The notes beneath the pieces were generated by a model that saw only the letters and a list, made by a program, of their open reading frames with translations, ran no database searches and was not told the origin of the DNA. Source: Actinomycetota bacterium (GTDB taxonomy: Bacteria > Actinomycetota > Actinomycetes > Mycobacteriales > Pseudonocardiaceae). Taken from it: DNA of 60,325 nt. Location of the stretch: contig JAJPIR010000215.1 in the NCBI GenBank assembly GCA_021324675.1, positions 1 through 60,325 of the forward strand. The letters run 5' to 3'. The translations under genes were made by a program, and so were the position numbers. Of the stretch, positions 25,009 through 35,002 are shown piece after piece. Each line of letters starts with the position of its first letter. Positions within the stretch are counted from its first letter, which is position 1.

Positions 25009-26979
25009 TTACGCAGCTCCCCGGGCAGCCCGGACCACCCCGGCTACCGCGTCAGCAGATAGCCGTTCCAACCGCACGCACCCGCCGCCCATCGCGATCG
25101 CGATCCGATCGGGCAGGCCGAGCCGGATCGGCCCGCACTCGCAGTCCACCACGATCGAGGCCACCCCATCGCGGCGCAGCAGCTCTGCTGCGGCCAGCGC
25201 GCCATCCATCCCACCGGAGGTGGCCCGACCATCGGTGAGCACCACGAGCAGCGCCCGGCGGGCGGGATCGCGCAACCGCTCCGCGGCCAGGACGCGGCCT
25301 GCGCACAGCAGCCCTGCTGCCAGCGGTGTGCGCCCACCAGTACGCAGCGAGCGCAGCCGGGCGGCAGCTGCATCCACCGCCGACGTCGGTGGCAGCACCA
25401 GCTGCGCCCCAGCACCCCGGAAGCTGATCAGGCCGACCTTGTCCCGACGCTGGTAGGCGTCCAGCAGTAAAGACAGCACCGCGCCGCTGACCGCAGACAT
25501 CCGAGACCGGGCCGCCATCGAACCGGACGCGTCAACAGCGAAGAGCACCAGGTTGGATTCCCGACCCCGGCGCACAGCCAAGCGGATGTCGCCGGGCTGC
25601 ACCACCAGGCCCGGACCGCGACGCCCCCGCTCATGCTGGTGCGGGGCAGCCGCGGCCAGCGTCCCCAGCAAGTGCAACCCGCTCCCCTCCGACCGCGCAG
25701 GGCGGACCATGCGCCCGGTGCTGGTCTGGGCAGCCGACCGTCGTCCCGGAGCCCCGGAGCCCACCCCCGGCACCACCAGCACCCGCGGCCGGAACGCCCC
25801 GCCCGGCCTCTCCGCGCCACCTGCCCCCCTGCGAGACATATCGGGGTCTCCGGCCCCCGGAACACCTTGATATGTCTCCATGGGGGGATGGGCGCCATGG
25901 GAATGACTCGCATCGGGATGTGCGCCACCGGAGGGAGGTTTGTCGGGAGGATCGTCGGGCGGATAGTCGGAGTTGCGCAGGGCGTCTTCTAGTTGCTCGC
26001 GGTCCAGCGCGGGTTCGTCGAACGGGTCACGGCGGCGGCGGTGCGGCAACGCCAGCATCGCCGCGACCCGGATGTCCTCCTCGGCTACCGCGCCGGCTCC
26101 CCGCCAGGCGGCATGTGCCAGCGCGGTGCGGGCCAAGACCAGGTCGGCACGCATGCCGTCGACCTCGAACGCGGCGCATACCCCGGCGATCCGGCGCAGT
26201 TCCCTATCCGGGAGCGCCACCAGCGGTAACGCGCTGCGGGCCGCCACGATCCGGTCGGCCAGAGCAGCATCGTGGGCTCGCCAACCCGCCGCGAAACCGG
26301 CCGGATCCGCCTCGTAGCTCAACCGCCGGCGGACCACCTCGGCCCGCGTTTCGACATCGCGGGAGGCTGCCACCTCCACGGTCAGCCCGAAGCGGTCCAG
26401 CAACTGCGGGCGCAACTCCCCCTCCTCCGGGTTCATCGTGCCGACCAGGAGGAAGGACGCGGCGTGTGAGACGGACACGCCATCGCGCTCGACGTGCGCG
26501 CGGCCCATAGCGGCGGCGTCGAGCAGCACATCGACGAGATGATCGGCCAGCAGGTTGACCTCGTCGACGTACAGCACGCCGCGGTGTGCCGCGGCGAGCA
26601 GCCCGGGTTGGTAGGCCGAGACGCCTTCGTTGAGGGCGCGCTGCAGGTCAAGCGACCCGACCACGCGGTCCTCAGTCGCCCCGACCGGCAGCTCGACCAG
26701 CTTCGCGGGACGGACGTCCCGTCCGTTTGCCACGGTATGCGGCCCGTCCGGGCAGAGCAGATCCGGAGTCTCCGGGTCGCAACTGAAGCGACATCCCGCT
26801 ACTGCACTCACCGTGGGCAGCAACGCAGACAGCGCCCGCACGACGGTCGATTTCGCGGTGCCCTTCTCCCCGCGGATGAGCAGTCCACCGATACCCGGAT
26901 GTACCGCGGTCAGCAGCAGGGCGAGCCGGAGCTCGTCATGCCCAACGATTGCCGAAAACGGGTAGCGGGCCGTTGTCAT
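25009..26979 (-). CDS. ChlI/ChlD-type AAA+ and VWA chelatase subunit (cobaltochelatase partner)
   Basis: The 656-residue protein fuses a ChlI-like AAA+ ATPase to a VWA domain. Walker A is GEKGTAKST (residues 37-45) and Walker [14 protein letters not shown] (near 137). A linker rich in Asp, Pro, Gly and His (about 330-400) follows, then a MIDAS site in [11 protein letters not shown] (near 481). With CobN it would make the ATP-driven cobaltochelatase, replacing CobS/CobT. The position matches Rv2850c. The linker contains a palindrome-encoded METYQG...DMSRRG segment starting at residue 367. Confidence 0.9.
   Translation of the reverse strand: MTTARYPFSAIVGHDELRLALLLTAVHPGIGGLLIRGEKGTAKSTVVRALSALLPTVSAVAGCRFSCDPETPDLLCPDGPHTVANGRDVRPAKLVELPVGATEDRVVGSLDLQRALNEGVSAYQPGLLAAAHRGVLYVDEVNLLADHLVDVLLDAAAMGRAHVERDGVSVSHAASFLLVGTMNPEEGELRPQLLDRFGLTVEVAASRDVETRAEVVRRRLSYEADPAGFAAGWRAHDAALADRIVAARSALPLVALPDRELRRIAGVCAAFEVDGMRADLVLARTALAHAAWRGAGAVAEEDIRVAAMLALPHRRRRDPFDEPALDREQLEDALRNSDYPPDDPPDKPPSGGAHPDASHSHGAHPPMETYQGVPGAGDPDMSRRGAGGAERPGGAFRPRVLVVPGVGSGAPGRRSAAQTSTGRMVRPARSEGSGLHLLGTLAAAAPHQHERGRRGPGLVVQPGDIRLAVRRGRESNLVLFAVDASGSMAARSRMSAVSGAVLSLLLDAYQRRDKVGLISFRGAGAQLVLPPTSAVDAAAARLRSLRTGGRTPLAAGLLCAGRVLAAERLRDPARRALLVVLTDGRATSGGMDGALAAAELLRRDGVASIVVDCECGPIRLGLPDRIAIAMGGGCVRLERLSADAVAGVVRAARGAA
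25835..25881 (-). repeat. Palindromic in-frame element, copy B
   Basis: On the minus strand the core begins ATGGAGACATA (25881-25871), has a 30-base middle and ends TATGTC (25840-25835), exactly as in copy A at 1327-1373. GAGACATATC and GATATGTCTC pair perfectly over 10 bases. It is translated in the same frame as copy A, giving METYQG...DMSRRG in the disordered linker of the chelatase. Both copies are also preceded by a Ser/His-rich PD-x-S-x-S-H-type stretch, which may belong to the element. Confidence 0.7.
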
Positions 26980-26981
26980 GG

Positions 26982-27446
26982 TCAGCGAATCCGCGCCGAC
27001 GCGTCACGGCGCATCGGTACCCGCGGGACGCCACTGTCAGTGGACTGTGCTCCCTCAACCATAAAGCCGAAAGCAGTGAACAGCTCGACACAGCTTGGCT
27101 GCGCGTCGACCACGCAGGGTGCGTCTCCGATTTCTCCCAGCGCAGCCTCGAGCAGCCGCTCCATGGCGCCCTGGCGGCGGGCCTGCGGTGTGGCGCAGAT
27201 CCTGCTGATGCGGAATTGGCGGTCGGCCGGCTCCTCTAGGCGCAGGGTAGCCTGGGGGTCCTCGATCGCGTCGGGCGGCGCGAGCCAGTAGTGCCGGGTC
27301 GTCCGGTGCAGGTCAAGGCCGTCAAGCTCCTGGTAAGGATTCCCCTGCTCGACGACTAACACCTCGACCCGCAGCCGTAGCAGGGCATAAACCATGGGAG
27401 TCGACAGGTCAGCGGCGAGCCTGCGGTGTAGCACAGTGTGGTCCAC
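26982..27446 (-). CDS. ElaA-like GNAT acetyltransferase
   Basis: The 154-residue protein belongs to the ElaA-like GNAT group: [25 protein letters not shown] at the N-terminus and the acetyl-CoA loop [24 protein letters not shown]. The substrate is unknown. It lies three bases upstream of the chelatase gene on the same strand, and Rv2851c holds the same position in M. tuberculosis, suggesting co-transcription. The start is an in-frame GTG/ATG at 27446, with [15 protein letters not shown] following. Confidence 0.85.
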   Translation of the reverse strand: MDHTVLHRRLAADLSTPMVYALLRLRVEVLVVEQGNPYQELDGLDLHRTTRHYWLAPPDAIEDPQATLRLEEPADRQFRISRICATPQARRQGAMERLLEAALGEIGDAPCVVDAQPSCVELFTAFGFMVEGAQSTDSGVPRVPMRRDASARIR

Positions 27447-27483
27447 CGCTCCTGCCTACCAGACCATCTGACATCGTGGCGCG

Positions 27484-28368
27484 GTGATGCAGCACCAAGG
27501 TCAGCGACTCGTCGTCAGGAGGTACCTGAGCGGGTTGCTCGCGGGTGCCATCCTGATGAGCGGTCATGGTGCTGCCTACCGCCAGATTCCTGCGGCGCAG
27601 CAGACCCCCGCGACCGCCTTACGGACGCCGGCAGGGTCTGCCGTGCAGCCGAAGACCCCGCCCGGGCAGGTGCAGCCTTGGATCGTGGGCGCCATTCCGC
27701 TGCCCCGGCGCAAAGATGGGTACGGGGTGGTGCGATCGACGCCCCCCGCGCTGGTGGACCGCCGGTTCCCCACCGCAGACCGGCTGCCCCCACCGACCTC
27801 GAACACGTTCCAGTCCACGATAGCTCCGGTGTCCCCCGAGGTCCTGGCCCGCAGCAGTTGGAAACCGACCTGCCCGGTGAAGCCGGAGCAGTTGCGCTAC
27901 CTCACCATGTCATTCCGGGGTTTCGACGCTCGCGCACATACCGGCGAGATGCTGGTTAACACCTCAGCGGCGCAGGCAGTGGTCGACGTGTTCCGGAAGC
28001 TCTACGTCGCCGGTTTCCCGTTGGAGCAGATGCACATCTCACCGGAAGCTGAGCTGAACCTGCCGCCGACCGGCGACCGCAACAACACCGAGGGGTTCAT
28101 CTGTCACGCAGGACGTGGTCAGACCCAGTGGCCGGCGCAGGCTTTCGGGTTGGCCATCGACATCAACCCGTTCCAGAACCCGTACGTCAACGGCGATCTG
28201 GTGGTACCTGAGCTGGCGTCGTCCTACCTCAGTCGCGGTCGGGTGCGCTCGGGCATGATTCTCGACGGCGGCCCGGTAGTGCGGGCATTCGACGCGGTGG
28301 GGTGGAAATGGGGTGGGCGCTGGCCGGGCCCGGTGAACTTCGGTCATTTCAGCGCCGACGGGCACTGA
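27484..28368 (+). CDS. Exported M15-family peptidase-like protein with substituted zinc ligand
   Basis: The 294-residue product has an N-terminal hydrophobic signal (YLSGLLAGAILMSG) and a Pro-rich stretch, then an M15 D-Ala-D-Ala carboxypeptidase/VanY-like domain. The family motif SxHAYGxAxDINPFxNPY is present as PAQAFGLAIDINPFQNPY. The first zinc-binding His is replaced by Gln (codon CAG at 28138, about residue 219), while the Asp (AIDIN) and the last His (NFGHFS) remain. It may be inactive or bind metal differently. GTG 27484 and ATG 27487 are both possible starts. It is inserted against the direction of the cob genes. Confidence 0.78.
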   Translation: MMQHQGQRLVVRRYLSGLLAGAILMSGHGAAYRQIPAAQQTPATALRTPAGSAVQPKTPPGQVQPWIVGAIPLPRRKDGYGVVRSTPPALVDRRFPTADRLPPPTSNTFQSTIAPVSPEVLARSSWKPTCPVKPEQLRYLTMSFRGFDARAHTGEMLVNTSAAQAVVDVFRKLYVAGFPLEQMHISPEAELNLPPTGDRNNTEGFICHAGRGQTQWPAQAFGLAIDINPFQNPYVNGDLVVPELASSYLSRGRVRSGMILDGGPVVRAFDAVGWKWGGRWPGPVNFGHFSADGH

Positions 28369-28387
28369 CGCGACACTGGCCGCACAG

Positions 28388-31300
28388 CTACGACCCTTCT
28401 AGGTCTCCCTCGAGATCCAGGTAGACCGTTCGCAGCGCGTCGAGATCCGCCGGGTCAGGCTGTGCCCACAAACCCCGGTCAGCCGCCTCGAGGAGCCGTT
28501 CGGTCATCCCGCGCAGCGCCCACGGATTGGACCGCCGCAGGAACTGCTGCACGCCTGGGTCGAGGATGTAGGACTCGGCGAGCTGGTGGTACATCCAGTC
28601 CTCGACGACACCGGCTGTGGCGTCGAAGCCGAAGAGGTAGTCCACAGTGGCGGCCAGCTCAAAAGCGCCCTTGTACCCGTGGCGCTGCATGGCGGCGATC
28701 CAGCGCGGGTTGACCACGCGGGACCGGAAGACCCGGCGGGTCTCTTCAGCCAGTGAGCGGGTTTTCACCGCGTGCGGCACTGCGGAGTCACCCACGTAAG
28801 CTGCCGGACTGCGGCCGGTTAACGAACGCACCATGGCCACCATGCCGCCGTGGTACTGGAAGTAGTCATCAGAGTCGGCGATGTCGTGCTCGCGGGTGTC
28901 GACGTTCTTCGCGGCCACCGTGACGCGCCGGAAGGCGTGTTCCATGTCTTGGCGCGCCGCGACCCCATCGAGGCCGCGACCGTAGGCGTAACCACCCCAG
29001 GTGGCGTAGACCTCGGCAAGGTCGGCATCAGTGCGCCACTCCCGGCTGTCGATCAGCGGCAGCAGCCCGGCCCCGTAGGCACCGGGTTTGGACCCGAAGA
29101 TCCGGGTCCGGGCGCGCCGGTCATCGCCGTGTGCCGCGATGTCGGCGCGGTAGTGGGCGGCGACGAAGTTCTGCTCCGCCGGCTCGTCCAGCATGGCGGT
29201 GGCGGCAATTGCGTCGTCGACCAGTGCCACCGCGTGCGGGAAGGCGTCCCGGAAGAACCCGGAGATCCGCACCACCACATCGATGCGGGGCCGGCCGAGC
29301 TCGGGCAACGCGACCACCTCGATGCCGGTGACCCTGCGGGACGCGTCGTCCCACACGGGGCGGACACCGAGCAGGGCCAGCACTTCACCGATGTCGTCAC
29401 CATGGGTGCGCATCGCCGACGTGCCCCAGATGGTCAGCCCCACCGAGTCGGGCCAGGTGCCGGTGTCAGCACGGTGGCGGTCCAGCAACGAGTCCGCCAG
29501 AGCGGCGCCGACGTCGAAGGCATTGCGGGTGGGAATCGACTTGGGATCCACCGAGTAAAAGTTGCGCCCGGTGGGCAGCACCGAGATCAGCCCCCGGGTC
29601 GGCGAACCCGACGGTCCGGGCTCGACGAACCGGCCGTCCAGAGCGCGCAGCACGTTGGTGATTTCCGCAGGAGTGCCGGCCAGCCGGGGCACCAGCTCGG
29701 TGCAGCCAAACCGCAGCACGGATACCACTGCCGCGTCCGGCTCGCCGAGGACGCCAGCGACCACGTCGGGCACCTTCCTGGCATCCCAGCCGGCCGCCTG
29801 CGTGCCCTGCACGAGCGTGCGGGCCAGGGATTCCAGGCGGTCGACATCAGCGAGGGTGCCCTGCTCATCGAGCCCGAGGCGTCCGGCAATGGCCGCGCGC
29901 AGGCCGGGTAGCGGCGTGCCGGAACCGAACACCTGCCGCGCGCGCAACACCGCGAGCACATCATTGACCAGCTCATCACCCTCGGGTGCGCGTCCCAGCA
30001 CGTGCAGCCCGTCGCGGATCTGCACATCTTTGATCTCGCAGAGGTAGCCGTCCAGGTGCAACACGAACCCGTCGAACTCGCTTTCTGCCGGTGCCACAGC
30101 GTCGAGACAACCTAGATCGTGGTGTAGCTGTGCGCTTTGGATCAGCGTCCAGATCTGCCCGCGCAATGTGGGCAGCTTGTCCGGGTCCAGCGCCGCCACG
30201 GTGGCGTACTCGTCGAGTAACTGCTCTAGGCGGGCGAGGTCACCGTAGCTGTCGGCCCGGGCCATCGGCGGGATCAGGTGATCGACAATGGTCGCGTGCG
30301 CCCGGCGCTTCGCTTGGGTGCCCTCACCTGGGTCATTGACGATGAACGGGTAGACCAGCGGCAGGTTGCCCAGCACCGCATCGGGCGCATCGGGCGCGTC
30401 CAGGCCCAATCCCTTGCCGGGTAGCCACTCGAGGTTGCCGTGCTTGCCCAGGTGGACCAGCGCGTGGGCGTGGAACGACCGCGCCAACCACCAGTAGGCA
30501 GCCAGGTACTGGTGCGACGGCGGTAACTCGGGATCGTGATAGATCGCCACCGGATTCTCGCCGAACCCGCGCGGCGGCTGGATCATCAGTACGACGTTGC
30601 CGAAACGCAGGGATCCGACATAGATCGTCGCGTCTGAAACGTAGAGCTGCCCGGGCGGCTGGCCCCAGGCCTGCACTACCGACTCCCGCAACGAGGCGGG
30701 CAACCCGGCGAACCAGTCGGCGTACTGCGCAGCAGGCACTCGGATGGCGGCAGCCGACATCTGCTCCTCGGTAAGCCATTCGGTGTCGTGCCCGCCAGCG
30801 GCGATCAGCCGGTGAATCAAAGCATCGCCGCCCAGCGCAGTGACGTCCAGGTCGCCGAGGTGGTAGCCGGCTTCGGCGAGAGCCCGCAGCAGCACCACCG
30901 CTGATGCCGGGGTGTCCAATCCCACCGCGTTGCCGATCCGGGCGTGCTTGGTCGGGTAGGCAGACAGCACGACGCCCAGCCGCTTGTCCGCCGCCGGGAC
31001 ATGCCGTAGCCGGGCCAGCGCCACTGCGATGCCAGCCACCCGGGCGGCCCGCTCGGGGTCGGCGACGTAGACGGGGATCCCGTCAGGCCCCGGCTCCTTG
31101 AAGGAGAACGGCACCGACACCAACCGGCCGTCAAACTCCGGGATCGCCACCTGCATGGCCGCGTCCAGGGGAGACAGCGCCGCATCGCTGGCCTGCCAGG
31201 CCGCCCGCGACGACGTCAGGCACAAGCCCTGCACCACGGGCACGTCCAGGGCGGCCAGCGCTCCGGCATTCCAGTCATCGGCACCGGCGCTGCCGCCAGC

Positions 31301-31954
31301 AGCGAGCACCGTGGTCACCACCGCATCGCACCGGCCCAGCAGCGCGCGCAACCCGCTGGCTTGCGCTTGGCCCAATCCCCGCAACGAGCCGCAGAACACC
31401 GGCAGCGCGTTGGCTCCGGCCGTGCGCAACGCATCGGCGAGGACGTCGACGAAGCTGGTGTTCCCGGCCAGGGCATGCGCCCGGTAGAACACGATGCCGA
31501 CGGTGGGGCGGCCCGGGTCGAGCTCGCGCGGGTCGTGCACGCCGTACTCCGGAGTAGGCGCTGGCGGCTCGAAACCCTCGCCGGTGAGCAGCACGGTGTC
31601 AGAAAGGAACCGGGCCAGCTGCACGAAGTTCGCCGGACCGCCGGCCACCAGGTAGCGCAGCGCCTCGACGACCACGCCTGCCGCGACCGTGGACAGCGCC
31701 ATCAAATCCGCATCGGGGGCGGCCTCGCCGCCGATGCACACCAGCGGTATCCCGGCGCGCCGCAGCGCCTCCAGTCCGGACTCCCAAGTACGGCGACCGC
31801 CGAGCAACCGGACCAGCACGACGTCGACATCCTCGAGCAGTGCAGGTAGGTCAGCGGGCTCAACCCGGGCCGGGTTGGCGAGCCGATAATCGGCGCCGCA
31901 GGCGCCAGCGGCGAGTAGATCGGTATCTGCGGTGGACAGCAGCAGGATCCGCAT
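28388..31954 (-). CDS. cobN: Cobaltochelatase subunit CobN
   Basis: The 1188-residue protein is the large CobN subunit that inserts cobalt into hydrogenobyrinic acid a,c-diamide. Typical blocks include HLGKHGNLEWLPGKGLGL, PLVYPFIVNDPGEGTQAKRR, WGTSAMRTHGDDIGEVLALLG, and the C-terminal YKGAFELAATVDYLFGFDATAGVVEDWMY. The ATG at 31954 (MRILLLSTADTDL) is preferred; an upstream in-frame start at 31984 would place the palindrome at 31959-31974 inside the coding region. It follows the NCS2 permease gene by about 40 bases and works with the chelatase at 25009-26979. Confidence 0.96.
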   Translation of the reverse strand: MRILLLSTADTDLLAAGACGADYRLANPARVEPADLPALLEDVDVVLVRLLGGRRTWESGLEALRRAGIPLVCIGGEAAPDADLMALSTVAAGVVVEALRYLVAGGPANFVQLARFLSDTVLLTGEGFEPPAPTPEYGVHDPRELDPGRPTVGIVFYRAHALAGNTSFVDVLADALRTAGANALPVFCGSLRGLGQAQASGLRALLGRCDAVVTTVLAAGGSAGADDWNAGALAALDVPVVQGLCLTSSRAAWQASDAALSPLDAAMQVAIPEFDGRLVSVPFSFKEPGPDGIPVYVADPERAARVAGIAVALARLRHVPAADKRLGVVLSAYPTKHARIGNAVGLDTPASAVVLLRALAEAGYHLGDLDVTALGGDALIHRLIAAGGHDTEWLTEEQMSAAAIRVPAAQYADWFAGLPASLRESVVQAWGQPPGQLYVSDATIYVGSLRFGNVVLMIQPPRGFGENPVAIYHDPELPPSHQYLAAYWWLARSFHAHALVHLGKHGNLEWLPGKGLGLDAPDAPDAVLGNLPLVYPFIVNDPGEGTQAKRRAHATIVDHLIPPMARADSYGDLARLEQLLDEYATVAALDPDKLPTLRGQIWTLIQSAQLHHDLGCLDAVAPAESEFDGFVLHLDGYLCEIKDVQIRDGLHVLGRAPEGDELVNDVLAVLRARQVFGSGTPLPGLRAAIAGRLGLDEQGTLADVDRLESLARTLVQGTQAAGWDARKVPDVVAGVLGEPDAAVVSVLRFGCTELVPRLAGTPAEITNVLRALDGRFVEPGPSGSPTRGLISVLPTGRNFYSVDPKSIPTRNAFDVGAALADSLLDRHRADTGTWPDSVGLTIWGTSAMRTHGDDIGEVLALLGVRPVWDDASRRVTGIEVVALPELGRPRIDVVVRISGFFRDAFPHAVALVDDAIAATAMLDEPAEQNFVAAHYRADIAAHGDDRRARTRIFGSKPGAYGAGLLPLIDSREWRTDADLAEVYATWGGYAYGRGLDGVAARQDMEHAFRRVTVAAKNVDTREHDIADSDDYFQYHGGMVAMVRSLTGRSPAAYVGDSAVPHAVKTRSLAEETRRVFRSRVVNPRWIAAMQRHGYKGAFELAATVDYLFGFDATAGVVEDWMYHQLAESYILDPGVQQFLRRSNPWALRGMTERLLEAADRGLWAQPDPADLDALRTVYLDLEGDLEGS

Positions 31955-31958
31955 TCCC

Positions 31959-31974
31959 GTGAGGCTAGCCTCAC
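31959..31974. promoter_or_regulatory. Perfect 16-bp palindrome before cobN (candidate operator)
   Basis: GTGAGGCTAGCCTCAC is a perfect dyad four bases upstream of the preferred cobN ATG, in the short gap after the permease stop. Its core AGGCTAGCCT loosely recalls DtxR-family sites but does not match the 19-bp iron box. A metal- or corrinoid-responsive repressor site is possible; no regulator is identified. Confidence 0.4.
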
Positions 31975-31994
31975 CCACCGACATCCCGGACTGG

Positions 31995-33446
31995 CTAATG
32001 CATCAGCGATTCGATAGGGCCGACTGCGAAATACCCGAGGAAGGCCACCGCCACCACCCACATCAGCGGGTGCACCTGCCTGGCCTGGCCAGTGGCGCTC
32101 CGCAGTAGCACGCAGCTGAGGAAACCGGCGCCGATCCCGTTGGCGATCGAGTAGGTGAACGGCATCACCACGATGGTCAGAAACGCTGGGAGCGCGACGG
32201 AGAAGTCGGTGAAGTCGATATCGCGGACCTGGCGCATCATCAGAGCGCCGACTACTACCAGCGCCGGTGCCGCCGCTTCGATCGGCACCACCTCGTAAAG
32301 CGGGGTGAAGAACATCGCCGCGAGAAACAACAGCCCGGTGACCAGGTTGGCCAGCCCGGTCCGGGCACCCTCCGCGATCCCGGCCGCTGATTCGACGTAG
32401 ATGGTGTTCGATGAACTGGACGCGGCACCTCCGGCTACCGCACCAAAACCCTCGGCCAGCAGCGCCCGGCCTACCCGGGGCAGCTGGCCGTCCGGGCCCA
32501 GCAGCCCGGCTTGCTGGCCAAGCCCCGTCATCGTGCCCATAGCGTCGAAGAAGTTGGCCAGCACCAGGGTGAACACCAGCAGGCTGGCGGTGAGCACCGG
32601 GACGCGCGCGAAGGCGCCCAAGGAGACGTCACCGACCAGTGAGAGATCCGGCAACCTGACCACGTGCTGAGGGAGCGCGGGATATCCCAGGTTCCATCCC
32701 TTGGGGTTGACGCCGTTGGATGGTCCGACTTTGGCGATGGCCTCGATCACGATCGCGAGGACGGTGCTGGTCAGCACGCCGATGAGGATCGCCGCCCGTA
32801 CCCCACGGGCTACGAGTACTCCGGTCAGCACCAGCCCGACCACGAACACCACCGTTGGCCACGATGCGATCGAGCCACCGATGCCGAGGATGACCGGCAC
32901 CGTAGTGTGCGCCGAGTCCGGGATCCGGCGGACGAACCCGGCGTCGACCAGCCCGATGAAGCTGATGAACAATCCGATGCCCACCGCGATCGCGGCCTTG
33001 AGCTCAGCCGGCACCGCATTGAACACCGCCGTGCGTAAGCCGGTGGCCGCCAGCAGCATGATGATCAGCCCGTCGACCACCACCAGGCCCATCGCTTCAG
33101 ACCAACTGAGCTGCGGCGCGATGGTGACCGCTACGAGGGTGTTGATACCCAGCCCCGTGGCGATGGCGAACGGGTAGTTGGCCACCACCCCGAACAGCAG
33201 TGTCATCACCCCGGCGGCCAGCGCGGTCACCGCAGCTACCTGCGGCACCGGCAGTACCGCGCCCAGCACGTCGCGCTTGGCTCCTGGGCCGCTGGAGTCG
33301 AAGCTGCCCAGAACCAACGGGTTGAGCACCACGATGTAGGACATCGTGACGAAAGTGACCAACCCGCCGCGCAGCTCGCGCCCGATCGTGGAACCGCGTG
33401 CACGTACTCCGAACACGGATTCGGCCATCTTCCCGGCAACTCCCAC
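31995..33446 (-). CDS. AzgA-type NCS2 purine (guanine/hypoxanthine) permease
   Basis: The 483-residue membrane protein has about 12-14 hydrophobic segments and AzgA-like features: REL(R)GGLVTFVTMSYIVVLNP at the N-terminus, NYPFAIATGLGINTLVAV, ANFFDAMGTMTGLGQQAGLL, and SSSSNTIYVESAAGIAEGARTGLANLV. The family imports adenine, guanine or hypoxanthine with protons. It lies between cobQ and cobN on the same strand with short gaps. A purine permease here has no clear link to cobalamin, although ATP/GTP-dependent late steps are a conceivable reason. Confidence 0.9.
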   Translation of the reverse strand: MGVAGKMAESVFGVRARGSTIGRELRGGLVTFVTMSYIVVLNPLVLGSFDSSGPGAKRDVLGAVLPVPQVAAVTALAAGVMTLLFGVVANYPFAIATGLGINTLVAVTIAPQLSWSEAMGLVVVDGLIIMLLAATGLRTAVFNAVPAELKAAIAVGIGLFISFIGLVDAGFVRRIPDSAHTTVPVILGIGGSIASWPTVVFVVGLVLTGVLVARGVRAAILIGVLTSTVLAIVIEAIAKVGPSNGVNPKGWNLGYPALPQHVVRLPDLSLVGDVSLGAFARVPVLTASLLVFTLVLANFFDAMGTMTGLGQQAGLLGPDGQLPRVGRALLAEGFGAVAGGAASSSSNTIYVESAAGIAEGARTGLANLVTGLLFLAAMFFTPLYEVVPIEAAAPALVVVGALMMRQVRDIDFTDFSVALPAFLTIVVMPFTYSIANGIGAGFLSCVLLRSATGQARQVHPLMWVVAVAFLGYFAVGPIESLMH

Positions 33447-33474
33447 CGGTGCTCTCCTGTCGCAGCGCGGTCAG

Positions 33475-34992
33475 CTAATGGTCCGTGGCACCTGGTGGGA
33501 TAAGCGGGAGTCCGCGCGGCGGGCCGTGGTTGATCAGATCAGCTAGAGCTGCGGTGTCCACGTGCACCGACACGAGATCCCCGAGCAGATCCAGCTGGGC
33601 AGCGCGGGCAGCGGCGAAGTCGGTGTCGGGCGCAGGTTGGAAGCTGGACCGGCCGGCAAGCTGCGCCGCCCGGCGCAGCAGGGCGCGGCGGAAGGCATCG
33701 CTTTCCAGCAATCCGTGCCAGTGGGTACCAAGCACATGACCGGCATCGGACCCCTCGTCGGGACCGAACACCAGGGCAGACCCACCGCGATGCACCACCC
33801 GGCCGTGGTGGATTTCGTAGCCGCTGACCGGCTGGCCCAACGCAGTGCCCGACACCCGCCCGAGATGTTTCACAGGGTCAAAGACCACCTCAAGATCCAG
33901 CAATCCCAAACCTGGCACCTGCCCAGCGCCGCTTTCCACATCGTCGACGATGATGCGTCCAAGCATCTGGTAGCCGCCGCAGATACCCAGCACGGCGCGT
34001 CCCGCTTCGGCATGGGCAATCACCGCGGCCGCTAACCCGGTGTGGCGCAGCCAGGACAGATCCGTCACCGTGGACTTCGATCCTGGCAGCACCACCAGGT
34101 CGGCGTCGGCCAGCCGGGAAGGCTCGGTGACGTACCGCACGGCCACCCCTGGCTCGCAGGCCAGTGCCTCGATGTCGGTGCCATTGGAGATCCGTGGCAG
34201 CCGCACCGCAGCGACCCGCAGCCACTGCTCACCCACCGGTGGAGCTGGCCGGCCGACCACACTGTCAGCGGGATAGGCCAGCGAATCCTCGGCATCGAGC
34301 CACAGCTGGTCAGAAAACGGCACCACACCGTAGCTGGGCCGGCCGGTCAACGCCTGTAGCTGTGCCAGACCAGGCGCGAGCAGGTCCGGATCACCACGGA
34401 ACTTGTTGATCACGAATCCAGCCACCAGTGCCTGGTCGTCAGCCGACAGCAAGGCCACGGTGCCGAACAGGTGCGCGAGCACACCACCGCGATCGATGTC
34501 CCCGACCACCACCACCGGCAGCCCGGCAGCCCGGGCCAGGCCCATGTTCGCGATGTCGGTTGCCCGCAGGTTGATCTCGGCGGGTGAACCGGCACCCTCG
34601 CAGATCACGACATCGTGCTCGGCCCGCAGTTCCTCCAGCGCGCTCACCGCGACATCGAGCAGTTCGGCTTTACGGCTGCGGTAGGACGCTGCCGACACCG
34701 TGCCCCGAACCCGCCCGAGCACCACCACCTGAGCGCGCCGGTCCGAACCCGGTTTCAGCAAGACCGGGTTGAGTCGCACTCCCGGCTCGATGCCGCATGC
34801 CGCAGCCTGCATCGCCTGGGCCCGGCCGATCTCCCCACCGTCGGGGGTGACCACCGAGTTGTTGGACATGTTCTGCGCTTTGAACGGGGCGACCGACACC
34901 CCCCGCCGGGCCAGCCACCGGCAGATCCCGGCCACCAGCACGCTCTTACCCGAGTCGGAGGTGGTGCCAGCGACGAGCAGTGCGCCCCGCAT
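33475..34992 (-). CDS. cobQ: Adenosylcobyric acid synthase
   Basis: The 505-residue amidotransferase amidates four side chains of adenosylcobyrinic acid a,c-diamide. The N-terminus has a P-loop-like [19 protein letters not shown] and the CobQ signature [23 protein letters not shown], then [41 protein letters not shown]. The C-terminal glutaminase domain has Cys in [13 protein letters not shown] and a late His in GYEIHHGR. The ATG start and length match the family. Confidence 0.96.
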   Translation of the reverse strand: MRGALLVAGTTSDSGKSVLVAGICRWLARRGVSVAPFKAQNMSNNSVVTPDGGEIGRAQAMQAAACGIEPGVRLNPVLLKPGSDRRAQVVVLGRVRGTVSAASYRSRKAELLDVAVSALEELRAEHDVVICEGAGSPAEINLRATDIANMGLARAAGLPVVVVGDIDRGGVLAHLFGTVALLSADDQALVAGFVINKFRGDPDLLAPGLAQLQALTGRPSYGVVPFSDQLWLDAEDSLAYPADSVVGRPAPPVGEQWLRVAAVRLPRISNGTDIEALACEPGVAVRYVTEPSRLADADLVVLPGSKSTVTDLSWLRHTGLAAAVIAHAEAGRAVLGICGGYQMLGRIIVDDVESGAGQVPGLGLLDLEVVFDPVKHLGRVSGTALGQPVSGYEIHHGRVVHRGGSALVFGPDEGSDAGHVLGTHWHGLLESDAFRRALLRRAAQLAGRSSFQPAPDTDFAAARAAQLDLLGDLVSVHVDTAALADLINHGPPRGLPLIPPGATDH

Positions 34993-35002
34993 GGCCAGGT
35001 AC

